Of a stretch of 64,000 nt of DNA, positions 1-10,166 are shown one piece after another. The notes beneath the pieces were generated by a model. The model ran no database searches. It worked only from the letters and a program-made list of their open reading frames with translations, and was not told where the DNA came from. Each line of letters starts with the position of its first letter. Positions within the stretch are counted from its first letter, which is position 1. Both the position numbers and the translations under genes were made by a program. Source of the stretch: an uncultured Prevotella sp. (GTDB taxonomy: Bacteria > Bacteroidota > Bacteroidia > Bacteroidales > Bacteroidaceae). The stretch is taken from the NCBI GenBank assembly GCA_947167845.1, contig CAMVJQ010000005.1, forward strand, positions 1 through 64,000. The letters are read 5' to 3'.

Positions 1-1
1 C

Positions 2-127
2 AGTAGCGTGCGCTTCATCAAGAAGCTCTGCCCAGGGGCAACGGTCGAGGATGGCACTCCCATTCACGGAGCCGAAGCAGCCAATGCCGACAACGAGGCA
101 AGGGAAATAGCAGAACTCTGCGATTAA
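2..127 (+). CDS. C-terminal fragment of a flavodoxin-like protein (truncated by window start)
   Basis: Open frame from window edge: SSVRFIKKLCPGATVEDGTPIHGAEAANADNEAREIAELCD*; resembles flavodoxin C-termini. Confidence 0.5.
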   Translation, partial: SSVRFIKKLCPGATVEDGTPIHGAEAANADNEAREIAELCD

Positions 128-192
128 GCGAGAACAAAACGATGCTTGCATCGGCTTTGTCGAGCGTGAGCAGAGCCGACCGGAGGTCAAAT
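124..192 (-). repeat. Dispersed REP-like palindromic element, copy A
   Basis: Minus strand TTTGACCTCCGGTCGGCTCTGCTCACGCTCGACAAAGCCGATGCAAGCATCG...TTCTCGCTTA; internal GATGCTTGCATC palindrome. Confidence 0.65.
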
Positions 193-211
193 AGCAAAAA
201 TAAGAAAGGAT

Positions 212-1048
212 ATGAAGAAACATGTAGCAGTTTTGATGGGTGTTGGCAGCATCGGACAAGCCATCATCCGCCGCGTATCGGCTGGCAAGCACATAGTGTT
301 GGCCGACTATAGTGAGGAGAACGCTAAACGGGCAGCAAAGACGCTGGAAGATGCGGGCTTTGAGTGCTCAACCATCAAGTGTGACCTTGGTTCGAAGGCT
401 GACATTCTGAACTTGGTAGAATTTGCCACCAGCATGGGTGAAGTGACCAACTTGGTGAATGCCGCAGGCGTGTCACCTTCACAGGCTCCTGTAGCAGAAA
501 TCCTCCGTGTTGACCTTTATGGCACAAGCGTATTGTTGGAGGAGTTCGGACGGGTAATAGCCGAGGGAGGTTCGGGCGTGATTATCTCCTCGCAAAGCGG
601 TCATCGTCTGCCAGCATTGCCCCAGGAGCAGAACGAGGCATTGGCTATGACTCCTGTAGATGAACTGTTGGAACTGCCGTTCCTGAAGGAAATCAACGAC
701 ACGCTGAAAGCCTATCAGTACTCCAAACGTTGCAATGTGCTCCGCGTGATGTACGAGGCTACCCGCTGGGGAAGGCGCAATGCTACCATCAACAGCATTT
801 CTCCCGGCATCATCATCACACCACTGGCCAACGACGAACTGCATGGGCCTCGCAAGGATGGCTACCTGAAAATGATTGAGGGCATGCCAGCCCGTCGTGC
901 CGGGACACCCGATGAAGTGGGCGACCTTGCCGAGTTCCTGATGTCAAGCCGTGGACGCTTCATCAGCGGTGCCGACTTCCTCATTGATGGTGGTTGCACG
1001 GCCTCTTATTGGTACGGCGACTTGCAATATCTTAAAGCAACACATTAA
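212..1048 (+). CDS. SDR family oxidoreductase
   Basis: Rossmann start MGVGSIGQAIIRR, NAAG motif, SSQSG and YQYSKRCN catalytic region, C-terminal ISGADFLIDGG. Confidence 0.9.
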   Translation: MKKHVAVLMGVGSIGQAIIRRVSAGKHIVLADYSEENAKRAAKTLEDAGFECSTIKCDLGSKADILNLVEFATSMGEVTNLVNAAGVSPSQAPVAEILRVDLYGTSVLLEEFGRVIAEGGSGVIISSQSGHRLPALPQEQNEALAMTPVDELLELPFLKEINDTLKAYQYSKRCNVLRVMYEATRWGRRNATINSISPGIIITPLANDELHGPRKDGYLKMIEGMPARRAGTPDEVGDLAEFLMSSRGRFISGADFLIDGGCTASYWYGDLQYLKATH

Positions 1049-1059
1049 AAAATAAAAAG

Positions 1060-1899
1060 ATGAATACAATCGTGTTAAACAACGGCGTGGAAATGCCACA
1101 GATTGGTTATGGAGTGTATCAGGTGACACCTGATGAGTGTGAACGTTGCGTGAGCGATGCCCTGGAGGTTGGCTATCGGATGATAGACACGGCACAGGCT
1201 TACGCCAACGAAGAGGGCGTGGGGCGTGCCTGGAAGAAAAGCGGCATCCAGCGCGAGGACATCTTCCTCGTGACGAAGATATGGATTTCCAACTATGGCT
1301 ACGAGAAGGCGAAAGCCTCGATTGACGAGAGCCTGTGCAAGTTGCAGACGGATTATATCGACCTGATGCTGCTGCACCAGCCTTTCTGCGACCGCTACGG
1401 AGCCTATCGCGCCTTGGAGGAAGCCTATAAGGAAGGTAAGTTAAGGGCTATCGGTGTGTCGAACTTCTATCCCGACCACCTCATCGACCTGGCCTCGAAT
1501 GTAGATGTGAAGCCGATGGTGAACCAGGTAGAGACTCATGTGTTTGACCAGCAGGTGGAGGCCAAGAAATACATGGACGAACTGGACTGCCGCATCATGT
1601 CGTGGGGCCCGCTGGCCGAAGGACGAAACGGTTTCTTTACAAACGAATTGCTGGGCGAGATTGGCAAGAAGTATGGCAAGACCATTCCGCAGGTAGCCCT
1701 GCGCTGGCTGTTGCAGCGCGGTGTTATCATCATCCCGAAGTCAACCCACAAGGAGCGCATGGCTCAGAACCTTGACATCCTTGACTTCGAACTGGGTGCC
1801 GATGATATGGCTCAGATTAAGACCCTCGACACGGGCAAGAGCCTGTTCTTCGACCATCATGACGGAGAGACCACGAAGATGTTCATGGGTTGGCGATAA
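1060..1899 (+). CDS. aldo/keto reductase
   Basis: NGVEMPQIGYGVYQV, GYRMIDTAQAYANEEGVG, LMLLHQPFCD, IGVSNF, VIIIPKS motifs typical of AKRs. Confidence 0.95.
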   Translation: MNTIVLNNGVEMPQIGYGVYQVTPDECERCVSDALEVGYRMIDTAQAYANEEGVGRAWKKSGIQREDIFLVTKIWISNYGYEKAKASIDESLCKLQTDYIDLMLLHQPFCDRYGAYRALEEAYKEGKLRAIGVSNFYPDHLIDLASNVDVKPMVNQVETHVFDQQVEAKKYMDELDCRIMSWGPLAEGRNGFFTNELLGEIGKKYGKTIPQVALRWLLQRGVIIIPKSTHKERMAQNLDILDFELGADDMAQIKTLDTGKSLFFDHHDGETTKMFMGWR

Positions 1900-2070
1900 T
1901 GAAAATACTGACTGTAGCATGGCTCATAGTGGCCATGCTACCTATCACTTTAGAGGAACCAATGGATGACAAAATTCAGATAGAAGCCTTGTATCGGGAG
2001 ATGTACAAGGCAATGGTGGAGAAAGACACGGCAACACTGAACCGTGTCCATGCCGACAACTTCGTGCTAT
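1899..2070 (+). pseudogene. N-terminal remnant of a SnoaL/NTF2-like protein fused to an SDR remnant
   Basis: MKILTVAWL... DDKIQIEALYREMYKAMVEKDTATLNRVHADNFVL stops abruptly; following sequence is SDR-like in a different frame. Confidence 0.6.
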
Positions 2071-2580
2071 GCCGTGGATGCCTTCGGCGAGGTGATGGCC
2101 GAGGGTGGCGCAGGACTCATCATCTCCAGTCAGGCAGCCTATATGTACCCCATTCCCAACGACATTGAACTGCAACTGGTGAACACACCGACAGAGCAAC
2201 TGAAGGACGTGAAGTTCATCCAGGAGGTGGCCATGCAGAACAGCGGCTTGGCCTACATGATTGCCAAGCGCTTGAACCATCTGCAGGCCCAGCGCGCCGC
2301 TGCCACCTCATGGTGCAAGCGCCGCGCTCGTATCAACACCATCTCACCGGGCGTCATCGTTACCCCGCTAGCATACGATGAGTTCCGCGCCAGTGGCGAG
2401 GGCTATCAGGCTATGATTGATGCTAGTGCTGCACGTCGTACAGGAACGAGCGACGAGATTGCAGAGGTGGCAGCATTCCTGCTTGGCGAACATGCTAAGT
2501 TTATTACAGGAACTGACCTGCTCATCGACGGTGGAGTAATAGCTAGCATCCGCACAGGAGAGTTTAAACTTTGGCAATAA
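2071..2580 (+). pseudogene. C-terminal remnant of an SDR oxidoreductase (paralogue of 212..1048)
   Basis: FGEVMAEGGAGLIISSQAAYMYP...RRARINTISPGVIVTPLAYDEF...FITGTDLLIDGG aligns with the C-terminal two-thirds of the upstream SDR; no Rossmann N-terminus. Confidence 0.7.
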
Positions 2581-2592
2581 TACTTTTGCACA

Positions 2593-2801
2593 ATGAAAAA
2601 AATATTATTGAGTTTCATCGCATTGATGACAGCAATGGTTATGAACGCACAAGTGAAGCAGACATATCTGACGTTGAATAATGGCGTGCAGATGCCACAG
2701 TTCGGACTCGGGGTGTATAGCATTCCCGATGGTGACGAAACGTACAACTCGGTGATGACCGCCCTGAAGTGCGGCTACCGCCACATCGACACGGCACAGA
2801 G
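2593..2801 (+). pseudogene. N-terminal remnant of a signal-peptide-bearing aldo/keto reductase
   Basis: [44 protein letters not shown]...GYRHIDTAQ matches AKR N-terminus, then unrelated sequence and stop. Confidence 0.75.
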
Positions 2802-3077
2802 GAACTCCGCCATAAGAACATCTAAACTTAAACCTAAACTTACACCGCCAAAAACCATTCGTTTTTCTTTTAATTGAAACAAATAATGGCAAGGTGAGAT
2901 GCCATTTCGCCTAAATATGTTAAAAAACAAGCACGTTCTGCAAGAAAAACGTGCAGAATGAACGTAAAGTCAGAAGAAATCATTAACTTTGCAAACAAAG
3001 TTTGCAGAATGTACTTTCAGGGATTATTTCCCTTCCAGAGTATGTGGCATACAGGTGATCAATCAATAAAAAAAGAA

Positions 3078-3761
3078 ATGACCCTACTTGAAGCTATATC
3101 TGCACGTCATAGTGTTCGGAAGTACCTTGACAAGGAAATCCCTGCCGACATCATTGCTGCTCTCCAAGATAAAATCATGGAGTGCAACAAGATAGGCCAT
3201 CTAAACATTCAGCTGGTACAGAACGAGACGAAGGCATTCACGGGAATGCTGTCGTATGGTTCGTTCAGCGGAGTAAAGAACTATCTTGTGATGGTTGGCA
3301 AGAAGGCCAAAGACCTCAATGGGCGAGTGGGCTACTATGGAGAGCAAATCGTCCTTTTTGTCCAGACATTGGGACTCAACACCTGTTGGGTGGGACTCTC
3401 ATACCGCAAGGTTCCAGAGGCTTACAATGTCGGCAAAGATGAAAAGCTCGTCTGCATGATTGCGCTTGGCTATGGAGAGACACAGGGTGTCCCTCACAAG
3501 ATCAAGGACATGGAGGATGTCAGCAATGCCAGCGACATCACGCCTTCGTGGTTCAAGAGGGGTGTAGAAGCAGCTCTGCTTGCTCCAACTGCCGTGAACC
3601 AGCAGAAGTTCTCGTTTGAGTATGTCGGTATGAACAATAATCGCCATCAGGTACGCGCCAAGAAGGGCGTTTCTATGATTGGTTATACTCAGTTGGATTT
3701 GGGTATTGCAAAATGTCACTTTGAAATAGGTGCAGGGAAGGACACCTTTGATTGGGTATGA
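3078..3761 (+). CDS. nitroreductase-family protein
   Basis: ARHSVRKYLDKEIP N-terminus; the longer ORF from 2958 spans a TAACTTTG -7-like element at 2988, so ATG 3078 preferred. Confidence 0.8.
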   Translation: MTLLEAISARHSVRKYLDKEIPADIIAALQDKIMECNKIGHLNIQLVQNETKAFTGMLSYGSFSGVKNYLVMVGKKAKDLNGRVGYYGEQIVLFVQTLGLNTCWVGLSYRKVPEAYNVGKDEKLVCMIALGYGETQGVPHKIKDMEDVSNASDITPSWFKRGVEAALLAPTAVNQQKFSFEYVGMNNNRHQVRAKKGVSMIGYTQLDLGIAKCHFEIGAGKDTFDWV

Positions 3762-4564
3762 AGAAGATATTATTCCTTCACGGTTTCTTCGCCAGCGGCC
3801 AGTGCGTACCTGCATTGGCTTTACGCAGGTCATTCGAGAATCGTGCTGAGTTAATTGCTCCCGACCTGCCGATGCACCCCAATGAGGCTATCGACTTTAT
3901 CCGCAGCTTGATAGACAAGGAAAAGCCCGACCTACTGATTGGCAATAGTTGTGGCTCTTTCTATGCGCAGATGCTGGCACCCATTGTAGGCATACCTGCA
4001 TTGCTTGGCAACCCGCATTTCCGGATGACGGAGTTCCTTAAACAGCGCATTGGCAAGCATCAATACAAGTCGCCTCGCTATGACGGAATTCAAGACTTTG
4101 TTATTGACGAAGCCTTAATAGATGAGTTCGCTGAGTTGGAAGCCACACAGTTCTGTTTCTGCAATCCATATTATAAAGACCGCATTTGGGGACTGTTTGG
4201 TGAGCATGACACCCTTGCACACTTTGAACCTCTTTTCTTGGATCATTACAACCAATCTTTTCACTTCCCCGGAGGGCACACGCCAACAGCAGATGAAGTC
4301 CGCAAATGGTATGTGCCGTTGGCTGAGAAGATGCTGATGCAATATCCCTTGCCCGAAGACGGTATCAGATACTTCCGACATTTCAAGGGCGGACTTTATC
4401 GCTTTGTCCGAACAGCGTTAGACTCTGAGACCAGGGAGCGGATGGTTATATACCAGGCACTCTATGGTGATGAACAGTATTGGGTGAGGCCAGAGAGGAT
4501 GTTCTTTGAGACCATTGAACGTGACGGACGCAAATTCCCACGCTTTACAGAAATAGACAAATAA
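3758..4564 (+). CDS. YqiA-like alpha/beta-fold esterase/hydrolase
   Basis: MKKILFLHGFFASG, GNSCGSFYAQ nucleophile elbow, GEHDTL, FPGGHTP. Confidence 0.8.
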   Translation: MKKILFLHGFFASGQCVPALALRRSFENRAELIAPDLPMHPNEAIDFIRSLIDKEKPDLLIGNSCGSFYAQMLAPIVGIPALLGNPHFRMTEFLKQRIGKHQYKSPRYDGIQDFVIDEALIDEFAELEATQFCFCNPYYKDRIWGLFGEHDTLAHFEPLFLDHYNQSFHFPGGHTPTADEVRKWYVPLAEKMLMQYPLPEDGIRYFRHFKGGLYRFVRTALDSETRERMVIYQALYGDEQYWVRPERMFFETIERDGRKFPRFTEIDK

Positions 4565-4584
4565 ACCTACAAATACTTTATTAT

Positions 4585-5127
4585 ATGATTAATCAGATTA
4601 TTGACTATAACAAGACTTTCGTAGCAGAGAAGGGCTACGAGAAATATATCACAGACAAGTACCCAGACAAGAAATTGGCAGTGTTGTCCTGTATGGACAC
4701 CCGCTTGACTGAACTGCTTCCCGCTGCACTTGGGCTGAAGAACGGCGATGCCAAGATCATCAAGAACGCCGGAGGACTGGTTATCTCCGCCTTCGATTCA
4801 GCCATGCGCAGTCTGATTGTCGCTATCTACGAGTTGGGCGTGGAGGAAATCATGGTGGTGGCACACTCTCATTGCGGTGCATGCCACATGAGCTTTGACC
4901 ATTTCCACCATGAGATGATAGCCCGTGGCGTGACAGACGAAACGCTCAACACCATCCAGAAGTGTGGCATCGACCTGCATCACTGGTTGGAAGGATTTAA
5001 GGACACGCCGACTTCCGTAAGAAAGACCGTTGATACCATCAAGACTCATCCGCTCGTTCCGCGGGACATCGTTGTTCGTGGCTTTATCATTGATTCGGAA
5101 ACAGGTGAATTAGAAGAAGTACGATAA
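4585..5127 (+). CDS. beta-class carbonic anhydrase
   Basis: CMDTRL, KNAGG, HSHCGAC zinc-site motifs. Confidence 0.9.
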   Translation: MINQIIDYNKTFVAEKGYEKYITDKYPDKKLAVLSCMDTRLTELLPAALGLKNGDAKIIKNAGGLVISAFDSAMRSLIVAIYELGVEEIMVVAHSHCGACHMSFDHFHHEMIARGVTDETLNTIQKCGIDLHHWLEGFKDTPTSVRKTVDTIKTHPLVPRDIVVRGFIIDSETGELEEVR

Positions 5128-5128
5128 C

Positions 5129-5713
5129 ATGACCATACAGGAATTCAGAGATTACATGGCATCGGGCAAGCCCGTCGTTGGAGGCTCCGATGTCCACATG
5201 ATGTTTCACCAGTTATCGCAGGAGGCACTGAAGATAACTGCAGAGATCAACGGCAAGTATCACACACCAGAGCAGTTACACGCTTTGCTGGAAAAACTCT
5301 GGGGACGAGAGGTGCCCAAGTCGGTAGGCATGTTTCCACCGTTTTATACCGATTGCGGCAAGAACACCGTGGTTGGTGAACGTGTATTCATCAACATGGG
5401 TTGCAAGTTTCAGGATCAAGGCGGCATTACCATCGACGAAGGCGCACTCATCGGTCATAATGTTGTATTGGCCACCATCAACCACGACCTTGACCCTGCC
5501 AAACGTCAGAGTATGAGCTATGCCCCCATCCACATTGGTAAGAACGTATGGATAGGAGCCAATGCCACTATTCTTGCTGGAGTAACCATCGGCGACGGGG
5601 CAGTTGTTGCCGCAGGAGCCGTCGTGACAAAGGACGTAGAGCCAAATACAATCGTTGGTGGCGTACCTGCCAAGGTGATAAAGGTGATAAAGGAGATAGG
5701 GAATAATTCCTAA
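5129..5713 (+). CDS. sugar O-acetyltransferase (maltose/galactoside acetyltransferase-like, hexapeptide repeat)
   Basis: [50 protein letters not shown]. Confidence 0.92.
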   Translation: MTIQEFRDYMASGKPVVGGSDVHMMFHQLSQEALKITAEINGKYHTPEQLHALLEKLWGREVPKSVGMFPPFYTDCGKNTVVGERVFINMGCKFQDQGGITIDEGALIGHNVVLATINHDLDPAKRQSMSYAPIHIGKNVWIGANATILAGVTIGDGAVVAAGAVVTKDVEPNTIVGGVPAKVIKVIKEIGNNS

Positions 5714-5840
5714 TAAAGGGTCCTTCTTTTGAGTGCGATTGTCATAATTTGGTAAAATCATCCGTAAAATGTGTAACAACAGTTTGCGGCTTTCTTCGTA
5801 ATTTTGCAGCCAGAATTATAAATAATAATTAGGTATAGCG

Positions 5841-6482
5841 ATGAAGATATTTAAGTACATGATGGCCATTGCCGCATTGCTGACGGCTACGGCTTGTAAC
5901 GGAAAGAAAACGGCTCCTGACGCGCAGGAGGCAAGTAGCGAACAGGCAGCAGAGCAGATTGACACAGAGAAGAAGGCCCTCGTGGTATTCTTCTCACACG
6001 CTGGCGACAACTATGCCGTGGGCAATATCAAGGTGGGCAACACGAAAATTGTGGCCGACTACATTTCTGCCTTCACGGGTGCCGACCAGTTTGAGATCAA
6101 GACTTCGAAGTACGATGGCATGGCCTACAAGCCTCTGTGCGACTTGGCCAAGAAGGAGCAGGAGAATGGCGAACTGCCTCCGTTTGAGGGTTCTGTGGAT
6201 GTCAAGAACTATGACGTTATCTTCATTGGTGGCCCCGTCTGGTGGGGCACCTATCCGCAGGTGATGTTTACGTTCTTCAAGAAGTACGACCTTTCAGGCA
6301 AGACCATCGTCCCCTTCACCACTCACGAAGGCTCAGGCCTCGGCAGTTGTGTGAAAGACGTGAAGAAAGCCTATCCGAAGGCCAACGTCCAGCAGGGGTT
6401 CTCAATGTACGGCCATGATGTACGCACGGGTAAGGAGCGAGTAGAAAAGTGGTTGAAGAAGTTAGGCTATCAAGGAAAATAA
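5841..6482 (+). CDS. lipoprotein flavodoxin
   Basis: Lipobox-like LLTATACNGKK; flavodoxin LVVFFSHAGDNYAVG and FIGGPVWWGTYPQVMFTFF. Confidence 0.88.
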   Translation: MKIFKYMMAIAALLTATACNGKKTAPDAQEASSEQAAEQIDTEKKALVVFFSHAGDNYAVGNIKVGNTKIVADYISAFTGADQFEIKTSKYDGMAYKPLCDLAKKEQENGELPPFEGSVDVKNYDVIFIGGPVWWGTYPQVMFTFFKKYDLSGKTIVPFTTHEGSGLGSCVKDVKKAYPKANVQQGFSMYGHDVRTGKERVEKWLKKLGYQGK

Positions 6483-6562
6483 TAGTATTGCTGACCATCC
6501 ACCATGGTCAGTCCAGCGGGCTGACTGTCGAATGTGTCAGGCATCCAGGCTGGTCCAGGCGG

Positions 6563-6600
6563 TGGGAATGGCATTATTCCCATCGCTTTTTTTGCTTTTT
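6563..6600 (+). terminator. Rho-independent terminator
   Basis: TGGGAAT-GGCATT-ATTCCCA hairpin followed by CGCTTTTTTTGCTTTTTTTT. Confidence 0.75.
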
Positions 6601-6677
6601 TTTATATAAAAAACTTGGCAGATTGCGAAATTTTCACTACATTTGCAGAGTATAAACTTGATTAACTGTGATTGCGT

Positions 6678-9671
6678 ATGAAGAAATCTTTACTCTTAGC
6701 ATTGATGCTCAGCCTCTGCACATGGGTGTGGCCGGCTAGCATTACTATTGAGCAGGCGCATCGACTGGCCCAGCAGTTTTTGGTGTCAAAAGGTGTGACG
6801 GGCAGTCTTCAGCAGACGCAATCACCGTCTGCCAGGAAGCGCAGTGCCCGATTGGGGACTGCTGACTATTATTATGTGTTCAATGTCAGCGGGAATAAGG
6901 GGTATGTGATTGTCAGCGGTGACGACAGCGCACCTGTCGTGCTGGGCTATTCCACTCATGGCAGTTTCGATGCAGACAGGATTCCTTCGAACATGGCAGC
7001 GTGGCTGCAGGGATATGCCGACCGGATAGAGGCCATCGGGGAGGGAACGCAGACGGCGGGCCGAAGGGCCGTCAGAAAGGCGCATGCCGCCGTCGCTCCG
7101 CTCATCGCCACCAAGTGGGATCAGGGCGACCCCTACAATATGTATCTGCCGGAATACAAGACAGGCAGGAAATCTGCTACAGGCTGCTCTTCTACGGCGA
7201 TGGCGCAGATCATGAAGTTTCACGGACATCCCTCATCCTGTGCCGGGGTGGCAGGATTCACTACAACGACCAATAAAATCAAGGTGGACGCGCTGCCTGC
7301 CACAACCTTCGACTGGGGCAGCATGACTGACACCTATAGCGGCGCGGCGACCGACGGCCAGAGGCAGGCTGTGGGCCGACTGCTGCAGTATGTCTCTGCT
7401 GCTCTGGAGGCAGACTATAACGCGGAGTCGTCTGTCTGGGACAATAAACTTGTGCCCGCCCTGACGGACGTGTTCGGCTATAGCAACAGCGCAGAATTTG
7501 TCCGGAAGACTGACAACATCGCCGACAGTGAGTGGGACAACCTGATCTATCATGAGATAGCAAACGGACGGCCGGTGCTCTACAGCGGACAGTCGACAGA
7601 CGGCAACGGAGGCCACTCCTTCATCGTCCACGGCTATGACGGCAGCGGCTACTATGCCGTCAACTGGGGCTGGAGCGGTTCCTTCGACGGCTATTTCCTG
7701 CTGAGCGACATGTCTCCGGGAGGCACAGGTGTCGGCGGAGGCTCCGGGCACTATAATTATATGCAGTCGGCAGTGATCGGCATCTCTCCGACATCTGTCG
7801 AGAAGTATACCATTCAGGAGGAAAAGGTGCTGACGGCGTATGGCATCTATGTGGGCGCCCCCAGTCAGACGATGACGCAGATCCTTAATATGACATCCAC
7901 GGACTATGATGGCGTCCGCGACGCCAAGGGCAATATCAGTTTAGCCTACAACTTCAGATGGGCCTCATTCCTGGCTTACGATTATGCCTTCAGCGTAGGG
8001 TATGCCGTATTGAGGGACGGGGCCGTCGTGGGTGATGTAGTGCCTCTGGGTAATATAAATATCTCTCCGAACAGTTGGTCATGCTATTATGGCACAATGA
8101 GTTTCGGCTCTGGCCTGGACGACGGCAATTACCAGTTGCGACTTTTCAGCAAGTATGGCACAGATGACTGGAAGCCCTGCCTGGATCCGGATAATGACTA
8201 CACGCTGACTATGCAGGTGACCAGCACGAATGTCACATTCAAGAAAGGGGCGAGTGAACCAGCGCCAGAACCGGCACCCGAGGTCACGGATGCCGACCGC
8301 GAAGCACTGACGGCACTGTTTGACACTGTCAGGAAAAGTGTCAGTGAAAAGATGACTGCCGCCACTGCGGTCAGTGAGAAACTGAAGACAATCGAAGCAG
8401 GCCTGTCTAATCTGAAGGCTGACATCAGCGCGCTGAATGAGCAGGTCAGTACCGTAGAGGCCAAGATTTCTGATGACCATCTGACTGCCGCCCAGAAGGA
8501 GAGTTATACAGTGCAACTGAATGCGCTCAAGACGCAGTTGAAGGATACGAGCGACAAGTTGTCCTCGATGCTTGCCGAGGAGCAGTCGCTGCAGAGCAAT
8601 GCCAGTACGCGCAACGCCACACTCAGCAAACTGTCGGACGACATCACGAAGGCCGCATCCGAGGTGGGAGCAATCGCCACGAAGGATGCACTTGACGCTG
8701 CAATGGCGAAGGCCGCTGAACTGGACAAGGAGCAGGGAGCCGTCAACGTCGCTGAGGACGACCAGCGGATCAGTAGTCTGGAAGCAGCACTTGGCGCAGC
8801 CTCCGTGGCCGCTGTCAATGACGGCCTGACCGTGCTCTCCGGCACCATCGACGCGGCTATTGCAGAGGCCATCGCAGCAGCAGAGGAGGAGGCCCGGCAG
8901 AAAGAGCAGGAAGAGAAGATGAGGGAGGCCAAGGAGACTTTCGACAAGGCGCTGGCTGATCTCACTGCCACCATCGAGCGCCAGACGGGCTATTATGAGC
9001 AGAATGTGGCGTATCTGTCAGAACTGAAGGCCAAGGTGGCGGAGATAGAGGAGCAGACTGCCGACATCAAGGCTACTGCCGACAATATCGCCCAGATGAT
9101 CGACGATCTGAAGTCGGCCGATATTCGTTCGCGTGCCTCTGAAGAGGATATCCGGAAATGTCAGGATGCATACGATGCGCTCAAGGACGATATTTACCAC
9201 TTGGAGGCGAATGCTGCTATCCTCAAAGACATGATAGAGAAGATTGAGGCGCAACTGGTGCAGGTAAAGACGGAGATAGACGAGACAGCAGACCTGCGCG
9301 ACAAGTTAGCGGCAGAGGCTGCCGGACTGACCAGTGCCGACGAAGTGAAAGGACTCGCCAGACAGGCCTCTGAGCAATCCTATCTCCTCGAGGACTGGGG
9401 GACTAATGCCTCAAATACAGTTATAAAGAATCTCAACACGCTGATCAGCAATGTGAACATCGTCGTCAATGAAGTGAATGCGGTGTCTACGGAGACTGAT
9501 CGGGTGTACACTCAGGTGACTTATGCGACGTCCATCGAGGGCATCGTGCTTGACGAGGCTGAAGTGGAGGGCCGCTATGACTTGCAGGGCCGACGTGTAG
9601 ACAGCAGTTACCGAGGTGTTCAGATAGTCAGACTAAAGAATGGTACAACCCATAAGATTCATTTTAAATAA
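6678..9671 (+). CDS. secreted C10-family (streptopain-like) cysteine peptidase with coiled-coil C-terminal extension
   Basis: Signal peptide; KSATGCSSTAMAQIMKFHGHP active-site Cys, GGHSFIVHGYD His, VNWGWSGSFDGYF; ~400-aa Ala/Glu/Lys heptad-like region; tail YDLQGRRVDSSYRGVQIVRLKNGTTHKIHFK. Confidence 0.9.
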   Translation: MKKSLLLALMLSLCTWVWPASITIEQAHRLAQQFLVSKGVTGSLQQTQSPSARKRSARLGTADYYYVFNVSGNKGYVIVSGDDSAPVVLGYSTHGSFDADRIPSNMAAWLQGYADRIEAIGEGTQTAGRRAVRKAHAAVAPLIATKWDQGDPYNMYLPEYKTGRKSATGCSSTAMAQIMKFHGHPSSCAGVAGFTTTTNKIKVDALPATTFDWGSMTDTYSGAATDGQRQAVGRLLQYVSAALEADYNAESSVWDNKLVPALTDVFGYSNSAEFVRKTDNIADSEWDNLIYHEIANGRPVLYSGQSTDGNGGHSFIVHGYDGSGYYAVNWGWSGSFDGYFLLSDMSPGGTGVGGGSGHYNYMQSAVIGISPTSVEKYTIQEEKVLTAYGIYVGAPSQTMTQILNMTSTDYDGVRDAKGNISLAYNFRWASFLAYDYAFSVGYAVLRDGAVVGDVVPLGNINISPNSWSCYYGTMSFGSGLDDGNYQLRLFSKYGTDDWKPCLDPDNDYTLTMQVTSTNVTFKKGASEPAPEPAPEVTDADREALTALFDTVRKSVSEKMTAATAVSEKLKTIEAGLSNLKADISALNEQVSTVEAKISDDHLTAAQKESYTVQLNALKTQLKDTSDKLSSMLAEEQSLQSNASTRNATLSKLSDDITKAASEVGAIATKDALDAAMAKAAELDKEQGAVNVAEDDQRISSLEAALGAASVAAVNDGLTVLSGTIDAAIAEAIAAAEEEARQKEQEEKMREAKETFDKALADLTATIERQTGYYEQNVAYLSELKAKVAEIEEQTADIKATADNIAQMIDDLKSADIRSRASEEDIRKCQDAYDALKDDIYHLEANAAILKDMIEKIEAQLVQVKTEIDETADLRDKLAAEAAGLTSADEVKGLARQASEQSYLLEDWGTNASNTVIKNLNTLISNVNIVVNEVNAVSTETDRVYTQVTYATSIEGIVLDEAEVEGRYDLQGRRVDSSYRGVQIVRLKNGTTHKIHFK

Positions 9672-9683
9672 AAAAGTAAGATT

Positions 9684-10112
9684 ATGAAGAAAGTATTAAT
9701 GACAGTGGCATTTGCCATGGTTGCCAATTTTGCCTACGTAGGCACAGTTCAGGCACAGGATGTAATCACCGACCCCGCTCAGCAGCAGTTGACGATCGAG
9801 GCCCAGAAGCAGGCCGAGAAGGAAGCCAAGAAGCAGCAGAAGGCTATCGAGAAGCAGCAGAAGGCTCAGAAGAAGGCTGAGAAAGAGGCTAAGAAAAAGG
9901 AAAAGGAAATCAAGAAGCACAACGATGCCGTGAAGAAGGCCGAGAAGGCTCAGAAGGCTGCAGAGAAGGCTGCACAGAAGGCTCAGGAGGCTGCCGCAAA
10001 GGCTGACGCCGCTCCTGGCGACCTGAAACTGAGGGCTGCTGCCGACAAGGCAAAGGCAAAGGCTTCGGCTGCCGCGCTGAAGGCTGAGAAACTGGCCAAG
10101 AAGGTGAAGTGA
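9684..10112 (+). CDS. secreted Lys/Ala/Glu-rich low-complexity (helical) protein
   Basis: Signal peptide MKKVLMTVAFAMVANFAYVGTVQAQ then AEKEAKKQQKAIEKQQKAQKK... repeats; start 13 nt after the C10 peptidase. Confidence 0.75.
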   Translation: MKKVLMTVAFAMVANFAYVGTVQAQDVITDPAQQQLTIEAQKQAEKEAKKQQKAIEKQQKAQKKAEKEAKKKEKEIKKHNDAVKKAEKAQKAAEKAAQKAQEAAAKADAAPGDLKLRAAADKAKAKASAAALKAEKLAKKVK

Positions 10113-10132
10113 GTATCGGTTTGAAAATAAAA

Positions 10133-10166
10133 GAAATCCTCAACCAGCGTTGAGGATTTCTTTTTA
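10133..10166. terminator. Hairpin terminator between convergent genes
   Basis: GAAATCCTCAAC-CAGC-GTTGAGGATTTC followed by TTTTTA. Confidence 0.85.

Noticed and set aside
2958-3077. N-terminal extension of the nitroreductase ORF
   Set aside because: Contains a TAACTTTG -7-like promoter element and does not resemble nitroreductase sequence; ATG 3078 fits better.
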